Assembly: GCA_028868535.1 (NCBI GenBank)
Contig: JAGWUH010000002.1
Span: 1 to 64,000, forward strand
Direction: 5' to 3'
Source: Sphingomonadales bacterium
Lineage (GTDB): Bacteria > Pseudomonadota > Alphaproteobacteria > Sphingomonadales > Sphingomonadaceae
Length of the DNA: 64,000 nucleotides
The notes below the pieces were generated by a model. The model saw only the letters and a program-made list of their open reading frames with translations, was not told where the DNA came from and made no database searches. Positions 57,324 to 64,000 of the stretch are shown here, in pieces. Numbering within the stretch: position 1 is the stretch's first letter; every line of letters begins with the position of its first letter. Both the position numbers and the translations under genes were made by a program.

Positions 57324-57737
57324 GTGAACGCGGGCCGTATCGCACAGTGGACAGTGATTGTCGCGGCGGCCGGCATCTGGGGCTATTACAATTTTCCGCC
57401 CCGGACCACGCCTGATGTCGGCAAGCGAGCGGAATTTTTCCTGCGGTACAGCGAGAGCCGGCAGAAATTGCAATTCCTGACCAATTGCGTCGCTGGCAAT
57501 GCGGCGGCGGTCAGCCATTTCAGCGCCATGCGCGATCGGGCTGTTGCCGAGCGCTACAAGAGCGAAGTCGATCTGGCGGACCAATTGGAAATGTTGCGCG
57601 AAGTACCGCCCGGCGAGGCCAACCAGTCCAACGGCTATTTCTGCAAGGCGCAAGGCCACCTCGCGCCCTTGTCGCCGGAACAGGTGGACCAGTCGATTTC
57701 ACGTACCGAAGCATTCCTCAAGAACGGGCGGGCCTGA
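57324..57737 (+). CDS. hypothetical single-span protein inserted between pntAA and pntAB
   Basis: A 137-residue protein not recognised. It has an N-terminal hydrophobic segment (IAQWTVIVAAAGIWGYYN) that could be a signal anchor, then a soluble, charged domain with two Cys (FLTNCVAGN and GYFCKAQG). Codons are less GC-rich than in the pnt genes (caattgcaattc-type stretches). The GTG at 57324 is 4 bases after pntAA and its stop is 6 bases before pntAB, so the operon reads through it. Origin and role are unknown. Confidence 0.75.
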   Translation: MNAGRIAQWTVIVAAAGIWGYYNFPPRTTPDVGKRAEFFLRYSESRQKLQFLTNCVAGNAAAVSHFSAMRDRAVAERYKSEVDLADQLEMLREVPPGEANQSNGYFCKAQGHLAPLSPEQVDQSISRTEAFLKNGRA

Positions 57738-57743
57738 CCGACC

Positions 57744-58040
57744 ATGGACTTCATCTCTATCCTCTCGATTTTCGTGATGGCCTGCTTTGTCGGCTATTAC
57801 GTGGTGTGGTCGGTGACGCCGGCGCTGCACACGCCGCTGATGGCGGTGACCAACGCGATTTCGTCGGTGATCGTGGTGGGGGCGTTGATCGCCGCCGCGG
57901 CGCCGGTGCTTGGTGAGGGCGGCGCGGTGGCGAAGTGGCTGGGGCTGGGGGCGGTGGTGCTGGCCAGCGTCAACATCTTCGGCGGCTTCGCGGTGACGGC
58001 GCGGATGCTGGCGATGTACAAGAAGAAGGAGAAGAAGTGA
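57744..58040 (+). CDS. pntAB: NAD(P) transhydrogenase subunit alpha, part 2
   Basis: The membrane part of the alpha subunit (98 aa): [37 protein letters not shown] and [19 protein letters not shown] give three to four helices, ending in a Lys-rich tail (MYKKKEKK). It contributes to the proton channel together with pntB. Its stop and the pntB start overlap as TGATG. Confidence 0.95.
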   Translation: MDFISILSIFVMACFVGYYVVWSVTPALHTPLMAVTNAISSVIVVGALIAAAAPVLGEGGAVAKWLGLGAVVLASVNIFGGFAVTARMLAMYKKKEKK

Positions 58041-59449
58041 TGGAACACGTCACTGTCTCTCCCTGGGTGGCGCTGGCCTACCTGATTTCGGGCGTGCTGT
58101 TCATCCTGGCGCTGCGGGGGCTGTCCAGCCCCGCCAGCAGCCGCGCGGGCAATCGCTTCGGCATGATCGGCATGACCATCGCCGTGGTGACGACACTGGT
58201 GACGCACGAGATCGCCAGCCTGCCCGAGATCGTCGGCGCGCTGGTGATCGGCGGCGGCGTCGGCTGGGTGATCGCGCGGCGGATCGCGATGACCGACATG
58301 CCGCAACTGGTGGCGGCGTTCCACTCGCTGGTCGGCCTGGCGGCGGTGCTGGTGGGCTGGGCGGCGTACCTCAATCCCGAGGCATTCGGGATTGCCACCG
58401 CCGGCGTGATCGAGCCGCAATCGCGGGTCGAGATGGGCCTTGGCATCGCCATCGGTGCGATCACCTTCTCCGGCTCGATCATCGCATTCCTGAAGCTGGC
58501 GGGCAAGATGTCGGGCGCGCCGATCCTGCTTCCCGCCCGGCATGTGATCAACCTGGGGACGTTGGTGGCGATCCTCGGGCTGGTCGCGTATTTCACGCAG
58601 GACCAGTCGCTGTGGGTGATCGGGCTGGTCACCGCGCTATCGTTCCTGATCGGCTTCCTGCTGATCATCCCGATCGGCGGCGCGGACATGCCGGTGGTCG
58701 TGTCGATGCTCAACTCGTACTCGGGCTGGGCGGCGGCGGCGATGGGGTTCACGCTGCACAACACCGCGATGATCATCACCGGTGCGCTGGTCGGCTCCTC
58801 GGGCGCGATCCTGTCCTACATCATGTGCAAGGCGATGAACCGGGGCTTCCTGAGCGTGATCGCCGGCGGCTTCGGCGCCGAGGCGGCGGCCGGCGGCGGC
58901 GCGGCGAAGGAGCAGCGGCCGTGGAAGCGCGGCAGCGCCGAGGACGCGGCGTTCCTGCTGAAGGAGGCCGAGAACGTCATCATCATCCCCGGCTACGGCA
59001 TGGCGGTGGCGCAGGCGCAGCACGTGCTGCGCGAGATGGGCGACCAGCTCAAGAAGGAAGGCGTCAACGTCAAGTACGCGATCCACCCGGTCGCGGGGCG
59101 CATGCCCGGGCACATGAACGTGCTGCTGGCGGAAGCCAACGTCCCCTATGACGAGGTCTTCGAGCTGGAGGACATCCAGGGCGACTTCGCGCAGTGCGAC
59201 GTGGCGTTCATCATCGGCGCCAACGACGTGGTGAACCCGGCCGCGAAGACCGACAAGTCGAGCCCGATCTATGGCATGCCGGTGTTCGACGTCGACAAGG
59301 CCAAGACCATCATGTTCATCAAGCGCTCGATGGGCGGCGTCGGCTATGCCGGGGTCGACAACGACGTGTTCTACATGGACCAGACGATGATGCTGCTCGC
59401 CGACGCCAAGAAGATGGTCGAAGACATCGTCAAGGCCTTGGCCCACTGA
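58040..59449 (+). CDS. pntB: NAD(P) transhydrogenase subunit beta
   Basis: PntB (469 aa) with about eight helices in the first half and the NADP(H)-binding domain III in the second (NVIIIPGYGMAVAQAQHVL, HPVAGRMPGHMNVLLAEANVPYD, GANDVVNP). Uses the proton gradient to reduce NADP+ with NADH. ATG 58040 shares a base with the pntAB stop (TGATG). Its own stop shares a base with the next gene. Confidence 0.96.
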   Translation: MEHVTVSPWVALAYLISGVLFILALRGLSSPASSRAGNRFGMIGMTIAVVTTLVTHEIASLPEIVGALVIGGGVGWVIARRIAMTDMPQLVAAFHSLVGLAAVLVGWAAYLNPEAFGIATAGVIEPQSRVEMGLGIAIGAITFSGSIIAFLKLAGKMSGAPILLPARHVINLGTLVAILGLVAYFTQDQSLWVIGLVTALSFLIGFLLIIPIGGADMPVVVSMLNSYSGWAAAAMGFTLHNTAMIITGALVGSSGAILSYIMCKAMNRGFLSVIAGGFGAEAAAGGGAAKEQRPWKRGSAEDAAFLLKEAENVIIIPGYGMAVAQAQHVLREMGDQLKKEGVNVKYAIHPVAGRMPGHMNVLLAEANVPYDEVFELEDIQGDFAQCDVAFIIGANDVVNPAAKTDKSSPIYGMPVFDVDKAKTIMFIKRSMGGVGYAGVDNDVFYMDQTMMLLADAKKMVEDIVKALAH

Positions 59450-59748
59450 TGCGCAAGGCGGTCGTCCTCCTGGCCTTGCTGGCCGGCGCGTGCGTGCAGG
59501 ACATCAAGCAGAACCGGGTCGAGGTGGCGCTGGTCAATGCCGGGCTGTCGCAGCCGCTGTCCGAATGCATGGCGCGGCGGATGGCGGAGAAGCTGTCGAT
59601 CGGCCAGTTGCGGCGATTGCAGGCGCTGGGGGTCGAGAAGCGGACCTATGGCGACTACATCAACGCCGTGCGCAACGTGCACGACAACGATGCGCTGGAG
59701 GTGCTGCTGTCGTCGTTCGCGTTGTGCAAGTCGGGGATTATCCGTTGA
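59449..59748 (+). CDS. small lipoprotein-like protein behind pntB
   Basis: A 99-residue protein with an N-terminal signal ending in a lipobox-like site (VVLLALLAGAC), so a membrane-anchored lipoprotein is likely. The mature part is charged and helical (CMARRMAEKLSIGQLRRLQ) with three Cys in all (positions 15, 40 and 93 approx). The start ATG overlaps the pntB stop as TGATG, so it is co-translated with the transhydrogenase. Not recognised as a named family. Confidence 0.7.
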   Translation: MRKAVVLLALLAGACVQDIKQNRVEVALVNAGLSQPLSECMARRMAEKLSIGQLRRLQALGVEKRTYGDYINAVRNVHDNDALEVLLSSFALCKSGIIR

Positions 59749-59850
59749 AACGACGGGCGCGGCGGGCAACCCGCTGATTCGGCGGCTGGACGCCGGCGTG
59801 CCCGTTTCCTAAGCCGGGCCGTCCCCACACACGTTTTTCCGGAGCTTCCC

Positions 59851-60549
59851 TTGCGCAAACTCGGCCTGATCGGCGGCATGAGCTGGCTGTCGACACGGAC
59901 CTATTACGAGCACATCAACCGCATCGTCCAGGCCAAGGCCGGGCCGACCGCGAGCGCGCCGATGGTGATCGAGAGCCTTGATTTCAGCAGCCTGGTGCGG
60001 CTGTCGAGCGACGCGGACTGGGACCGCGCCGCCGGGGTGCTGGCCGAGGCGGCGAAGCGGCTGGAAACGGCGGGCGCCGAGGCGCTGGTGATCGGCGCGA
60101 ACTCGATGCACAAGGTCTATCAGCAGGTGTCGGCGGCGGTGGGCGTGCCGGTGCTGCACATCGCGGAATGCGTCGGCGAGCGGATGGCGGCGAAGGGCGT
60201 GAAGCGTGCGGCGCTGATCGGCACGCGCAACGTCATGGTCGAGGGGTTCTACCGGCGGCGGCTGGTGGCGCGCGACATCGAGCTGCTGCCGCCCGACATG
60301 GACAGCATCGCCACGCTCGACCGCATCATCTACGACGAGCTGATGCTGGGCAAGGCGAGCCGGCAATCGGAGCGCGAATTGAAGACGATGATGGTCAATC
60401 TGCAGCAGAAGGGGGCCCAGGCGGTGGTGCTGGGCTGCACCGAGCTGGAAATGATCGTCGACGTCGATGCCAACGTGCTGCCGATCTACGACAGCACGCG
60501 CATCCATGCCGAGGCGGCGGCGGCTTGGGTGCTGGGAAGCGGCTCCTGA
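59851..60549 (+). CDS. aspartate/glutamate racemase family protein
   Basis: A 232-residue racemase-fold protein. GLIGGMSWLSTRTYYEHIN opens it; the second catalytic Cys is in VLGCTELEM, while the first catalytic position (NSMHKV) carries Ser where the family has Thr or Cys. This resembles the YgeA subgroup of broad-specificity amino acid racemases. Start TTG 59851 with GGAG six bases upstream. It runs into the dgt gene with 5 bases between. Confidence 0.88.
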   Translation: MRKLGLIGGMSWLSTRTYYEHINRIVQAKAGPTASAPMVIESLDFSSLVRLSSDADWDRAAGVLAEAAKRLETAGAEALVIGANSMHKVYQQVSAAVGVPVLHIAECVGERMAAKGVKRAALIGTRNVMVEGFYRRRLVARDIELLPPDMDSIATLDRIIYDELMLGKASRQSERELKTMMVNLQQKGAQAVVLGCTELEMIVDVDANVLPIYDSTRIHAEAAAAWVLGSGS

Positions 60550-60554
60550 CCACG

Positions 60555-61727
60555 GTGCTGGCAGCGGGCGCGCGATCGCCGCTGGCGTGCGATCCGGCGC
60601 GTTCGCGCGGGCGCGAGTTCGGCATCGAGGATGCGATCGCGCGCGGGCCGCGCAGCGAGTACCAGCGCGATCGCGACCGCATTATCCACTCGATCGCGTT
60701 CCGGCGGCTGCGGCACAAGACGCAGGTGTTCATCGCGCCCGATGGCGATCACTATCGCGTGCGACTGACGCACAGCCTGGAGGTGGCGCAGATCGGCCGG
60801 GTGATCGCGCGGGCGCTGGGGCTCGACGAGGACCTGACCGAGGCGCTTTGCCTGGCGCACGACATCGGCCATCCGCCTTTCGGCCATTCTGGCGAGGATG
60901 CGCTCGACGCGGCGCTGAAGGACCACGGCGGGTTCGATCACAACGCGCATTGCCTGCGCGTGCTGATGCGGCTCGAATCCCCCTATTGCGAGCACGACGG
61001 GCTGAACCTGACCTGGGAGCTGCTCGAAGGGCTGGCCAAGCACAACGGACCGGTGTTGTTGCCGGGGTGGGCGCTGGCCGAGCTGGATGCGGCCTGGCCG
61101 CTCGACCTCGGCGAATGGTCGTGCCTGGAGGCGCAGGTGGCGGCGCTGGCCGATGACATCGCCTATGACAACCACGACATCGACGACGGGCTGCGGGCGG
61201 GCTTCCTCAGCCTCGACGACCTGCTGACGCAGCCGTTCGTGGCCGAGCAGTGGCGCGCGGTGGAGCGCAAGTTTCCCGGCGCCCCGCGCGAGCGGCAGTT
61301 GCGCGAGCTGGTGCGCAGCCAGATCGGGCTGATGGTCAACGACGTGATTGCCGAGACGCGGGCTCGCACCGCGGGGATGGCGTCGCCCGACGATGTGCGT
61401 CGCGCGGGGCGGCCGAGTTGCGCGTTTTCGCGCGGGCTCGAGGCGACCGAGCGGCAGTTGAAACGGTTCATGTACGACCGGCTCTACTTCCACCCCGAGC
61501 AGTTGGCGGCGGCGGAGAGCGCGCGCGAGGTCACCGCGGGGCTTTTCGCCGCGTACGATGCCGATCCGGCGGCGATGGGGCCGCGCTGGGCGGGGGCCTT
61601 GCCGACGGAAGAACCTCGGCGGAGCCGGCATATCGCCGACTACATCGCCGGGATGACCGACCGGTTCGCGATGGCGGAGTTCCAACGGTTGTTCGGCCGC
61701 GTGCCGGAGCGGCTGTCCTCGGTATGA
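60555..61727 (+). CDS. deoxyguanosinetriphosphate triphosphohydrolase-like protein
   Basis: A 390-residue HD-superfamily dNTPase. The metal ligands are in RLTHSLEV, LAHDIGHPPFGHSGE and DDIAYDNHD. RGREFGIEDAIARGPRSEYQ and RDRIIHSIAFRRL at the start and FMYDRLYFHPEQ late are family-typical. GTG 60555 is the best start after the racemase stop (60549). Members hydrolyse dNTP to the deoxynucleoside and triphosphate. Confidence 0.92.
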   Translation: MLAAGARSPLACDPARSRGREFGIEDAIARGPRSEYQRDRDRIIHSIAFRRLRHKTQVFIAPDGDHYRVRLTHSLEVAQIGRVIARALGLDEDLTEALCLAHDIGHPPFGHSGEDALDAALKDHGGFDHNAHCLRVLMRLESPYCEHDGLNLTWELLEGLAKHNGPVLLPGWALAELDAAWPLDLGEWSCLEAQVAALADDIAYDNHDIDDGLRAGFLSLDDLLTQPFVAEQWRAVERKFPGAPRERQLRELVRSQIGLMVNDVIAETRARTAGMASPDDVRRAGRPSCAFSRGLEATERQLKRFMYDRLYFHPEQLAAAESAREVTAGLFAAYDADPAAMGPRWAGALPTEEPRRSRHIADYIAGMTDRFAMAEFQRLFGRVPERLSSV

Positions 61728-62419
61728 TCGGGCGGGGCGAGGGTTTGCAGGTCTGCGTGGTCGGCGCGACCGGGCTGGTCGGCCAGGCGCTGATCGCCGA
61801 GGGACGGCAATGGCCACGCTTCCGGCTGACGGCGGTGGCGCGGCGCGAGGTGCCGTTGCCGCCGGGCGCGCGGCTGGAGACGGTGCTGGCTCCGGTGGAG
61901 GAATGGGATGCGGCGCTGGCTGGCCTGGCGCCGGCGGTGGTGGTCTGCGCGCTGGGGACGACGCGGGCGAAGGCCGGGGGCGAGGACGCGTTCCGCGCGG
62001 TCGACGTCGACCTGGTGCTGGCGGTGGCGCGCGCGGCGAAGGCGGCGGGGGCCGGGCATTTCATCCTGGTCTCGTCGGTGGGGGCAGCGCCGGGCAGCCG
62101 GAACGTCTACCTGCGCGCCAAGGGCGAGGTCGAGGCGGCTGTCGCCAAACTGGGCTTCCGGCGGCTCGACGTGGTGCGGCCGGGGCTGCTGCGCGGGCGG
62201 CGGGCGGAGCGGCGGCCGCTGGAATGGATCGCGCAAGTGCTGGCGCCAGTGCTGGACCTGCTGCTGGTGGGGCAGGGACGCCGGTATCGTTCGATCCGCG
62301 GCGAGCGGCTGGCCCGGGCGATCCTGGGGTTGGCGACCGAGAAGGCGGGCGGCCGCTTCGTGCACGAGCACGATGGCCTGCTGCGCGCGGAGCAGCGGCT
62401 GACGGGGCCCCGGGGATAA
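61724..62419 (+). CDS. NAD(P)-binding protein of the HTATIP2/nucleoside-sugar epimerase-like type
   Basis: A 231-residue Rossmann protein, VCVVGATGLVGQALIAEG, with CALGTTRAKAGGEDAFRAVD and FILVSSVGAAPGSRNVYLRAKGEVEAAV; the Y-x-x-x-K-like YLRAK stands at the catalytic spot. The group is annotated as NAD(P)H-binding or oxidoreductase. It starts in the dgt stop as ATGA, so it is operon-coupled. No substrate is implied. Confidence 0.85.
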   Translation: MIGRGEGLQVCVVGATGLVGQALIAEGRQWPRFRLTAVARREVPLPPGARLETVLAPVEEWDAALAGLAPAVVVCALGTTRAKAGGEDAFRAVDVDLVLAVARAAKAAGAGHFILVSSVGAAPGSRNVYLRAKGEVEAAVAKLGFRRLDVVRPGLLRGRRAERRPLEWIAQVLAPVLDLLLVGQGRRYRSIRGERLARAILGLATEKAGGRFVHEHDGLLRAEQRLTGPRG

Positions 62420-62479
62420 CTCGCCGCAAGGTCCTTGCCTTTTGCGGTGCAGCATAGGATGGCGGCGCTGTCGCTGACC

Positions 62480-62676
62480 GCGCGGGAGAGATCGGCCGAT
62501 TCGCAAGATGGGGCCGGCGCCGAAGGAGCAACCGCCCCGGAAACTCTCAGGCCAAAGGACCGCGTGGGTCGATAGCGATACTCTGGAAAGCGTCTCCGGC
62601 CCTGGCCGGGGGCCACCGAAGGGGTAAGCCCGGCGCGCTCGCGGCGGGGGAAGCTCTCAGGTTTCCGTGACAGAGG
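62480..62676 (+). promoter_or_regulatory. tandem glycine riboswitch
   Basis: Two aptamers in series, both with the glycine-riboswitch core. The first has CGGGAGAG followed by GCCGAAGGAGCAA, then AAACTCTCAGG and CAAAGGACCG; the second has ACCGAAGGGGTAAGCC and AGCTCTCAGGTTTCCGTGACAGA. They stand about 40-240 bases upstream of gcvT, where glycine binding would switch on the cleavage operon. Confidence 0.88.
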
Positions 62677-62700
62677 GGGCGCCGGAATGGGTGCCCCTTT
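62676..62700 (+). terminator. riboswitch expression-platform hairpin
   Basis: GGGGCGCC at 62676-62683 pairs with GGTGCCCC at 62690-62697 (8 bp with one G-T wobble, 6-base loop) and is followed by TTTG. It directly follows the second aptamer and can act as an attenuator; the T-run is short, so control of ribosome access is also possible. Confidence 0.5.
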
Positions 62701-62718
62701 GCGCGGAAGCGAGAGACC

Positions 62719-63873
62719 GTGAGCGAATCAGATACGCCTGAAATCGAAGACGCCGAGCCGCTGACCTTGCCGCTCGATGGCTGGCACCGCGCGCGGGGCG
62801 GCCGGATGGTGCCCTTCGCCGGCTACTGGATGCCCGTGCAGTACGAAGGCATCATCGCCGAGCACACCTGGACGCGCGAGCGCGCCGGGCTGTTCGACGT
62901 CAGCCACATGGGGCAGTTGTTCCTGTCGGGCGCCGGGGAAGATTTCCAGGAGCTCGACGCGGCCGTGGAAGCGGTGCTGCCGATCGATCTTGCGACGCTG
63001 AAGCCGGGTTCGGTGCGCTATTCGCTGCTGTTGAACGACGAAGGCGGCATTCTCGACGACCTGATGGTGACGCGCTGGGACAGCGGGCTCTACCTGGTCG
63101 TCAACGGGGCGACCAAGTGGGACGACATCGGCCACTTGCGCGAGGTGCTGCCCGACGAGGTTTCGCTGAACCACATGGAGGAACCGGCACTGCTGGCGTT
63201 GCAGGGGCCCGAGGCCGTGGCGGCGCTGGCGCGGGTTACCGAGGGCGAGGTCGCGGCGCTGACGTTCATGAAGGGCGGGGCGTTCAGGATTGCTGGCGTG
63301 GACGCCTGGATCAGCCGCTCGGGCTATACCGGCGAGGACGGGTTCGAGATCTCGCTGCCGGGCGAGAGCGCGGCGGCGGTGGCCGACCTGCTGTGCGCGC
63401 AACCGGAGGTGAAGCCGATCGGGCTGGGCGCGCGCGATTCGCTGCGGCTGGAGGCGGGGTTGCCGCTGTACGGCCATGACATGGACGAAGCGGTCGACCC
63501 GGTGTCCGCGGACCTCGCATTCGGGATCAACAGGCGGCGCAAGGCCGAGGGCGGGTTTCCAGGCGCAGACCGCATCCTGCCGCTGTTGCGGGACGGGGCG
63601 CCGCGCAAGCGCGTGGGCCTCGCGCTCGAGGGGCGGCAGGCGGCGCGCGAGGGCTCGCTGGTCTACGACGGTGACCGCGAAGTGGGGGTGCTGACCTCCG
63701 GCGGATTCTCGCCGACGCTGGGGCACCCGATCGCGATGGCCTATGTCGCCGCGGATTGTGCCGCGAACGGCACCGGACTTTCGATCGACGTGCGCGGCAA
63801 GCGCCTTCCGGCGCAGGTCGTGCCGATGCCGTTCGTTCCCCATCGCTACCACAGGACAGGAGCCGTCAAGTGA
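62719..63873 (+). CDS. gcvT: aminomethyltransferase, glycine cleavage T protein
   Basis: GcvT (384 aa) transfers the aminomethyl carbon from H-protein-bound glycine to tetrahydrofolate. [60 protein letters not shown] and SDTLR-free but standard C-terminal FVPHRYHRT end are recognised. GTG 62719 is the start. Controlled by the glycine riboswitch upstream; overlaps gcvH as GTGA. Confidence 0.96.
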   Translation: MSESDTPEIEDAEPLTLPLDGWHRARGGRMVPFAGYWMPVQYEGIIAEHTWTRERAGLFDVSHMGQLFLSGAGEDFQELDAAVEAVLPIDLATLKPGSVRYSLLLNDEGGILDDLMVTRWDSGLYLVVNGATKWDDIGHLREVLPDEVSLNHMEEPALLALQGPEAVAALARVTEGEVAALTFMKGGAFRIAGVDAWISRSGYTGEDGFEISLPGESAAAVADLLCAQPEVKPIGLGARDSLRLEAGLPLYGHDMDEAVDPVSADLAFGINRRRKAEGGFPGADRILPLLRDGAPRKRVGLALEGRQAAREGSLVYDGDREVGVLTSGGFSPTLGHPIAMAYVAADCAANGTGLSIDVRGKRLPAQVVPMPFVPHRYHRTGAVK

Positions 63874-64000
63874 GCCGTTATTTCACCAAGGACCACGAGT
63901 GGATCGACGTCTCGGGCGAGACCGGCACCGTGGGCATCACCGATTATGCCCAGAGCCAGCTCGGAGACATCACTTTCGTCGAGCTGCCCGAGAGCGGGGC
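63870..64000 (+). CDS. gcvH: glycine cleavage H protein, partial at window edge
   Basis: The first 43 codons of Gcv[19 protein letters not shown], then [20 protein letters not shown], before the window ends. The lipoyl-Lys loop is not yet reached. GTG 63870 overlaps the gcvT stop, and both lie behind the glycine riboswitch. Confidence 0.95.
   Translation, partial: MSRYFTKDHEWIDVSGETGTVGITDYAQSQLGDITFVELPESG

Noticed and set aside
62720..62760. Second copy of the palindromic element near gcvT (GAATCAGAT)
   Set aside because: Only nine bases match and no inverted repeat is present; chance similarity in a coding start.

Overview
The window is a high-GC (about 65-70 % by eye, not computed) chromosomal segment of an alphaproteobacterium, most likely of the order Sphingomonadales. 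The basis is: a CcrM-type GANTC methyltransferase with its GANTC-rich upstream region; a ChvG/ChvI-HprK-RapZ-EIIA(Man)-HPr locus divergent from ATP-type pckA; the short HisG form; split pntAA/pntAB/pntB with a COX4-like mini-protein; bolA next to a J-domain protein; and a tandem glycine riboswitch in front of gcvT. I see no prophage, plasmid genes, insertion sequence, CRISPR array, rRNA or tRNA. Most of it is core genome with a few rearranged or decayed spots.

Layout. 1-427: a hairpin-rich non-coding stretch, a small hairpin repeat and the hppA terminator. 428-3925: proton-pumping pyrophosphatase, a small membrane protein, a membrane desaturase. 3933-7312 (minus): hisG-hisD-nusB-thiL, with a 108-bp palindromic repeat element between nusB and thiL. 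7351-13202: DUF2332 protein, two regulators, and a minus-strand bolA-NUDIX-slipin-hydrolase operon divergent from a J-domain gene. 13297-17550: GGDEF-EAL protein, LysR regulator, small oxidoreductase/tautomerase/transporter operon. 17551-22558: seven minus-strand genes alternating VOC (glyoxalase-fold) and glutathione S-transferase proteins, closed by an SRPBCC protein and facing a divergent HxlR regulator. 22633-29229: cobS, rmuC, a glycine-zipper protein, def, recR, fmt-truA.

29199-36486 is the carbon/phosphate-signalling block: chvI-chvG-hprK-rapZ-EIIA-HPr-SpoU methyltransferase on the minus strand and pckA on the plus strand. 36632-40906 holds two DUF937-type proteins, a hydrolase, and two tandem cysteine desulfurases coupled to a 2Fe-2S ferredoxin. 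40913-41478 is a scar with the remains of a di-heme cytochrome c peroxidase and of a Crp/Fnr regulator. 41492-49865 carries PfpI, parC, the CCA-adding enzyme, NUDIX, DUF1285, GNAT, rnhB, SDR and sulfotransferase-like genes. 49937-52342: the GANTC cluster, ccrM and folP. 52432-55783: polysaccharide deacetylase, SDR and an NtrC-like regulator with an altered GAFTGA loop. 56052-59748: the transhydrogenase operon with an extra ORF inside it. 59851-62419: racemase, dGTPase-like and an NAD(P)-binding protein. 62480-64000: glycine riboswitch, gcvT and the start of gcvH, which runs off the window.

The least ordinary parts are the VOC/GST array with its HxlR partner, nine GANTC sites in 159 bp upstream of ccrM, the palindromic element that donates the nusB stop codon and probably the thiL ribosome-binding site, the Crp/peroxidase deletion scar, and the ORF lodged between pntAA and pntAB. 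Families were recognised by reading the sequences; no database search was run.
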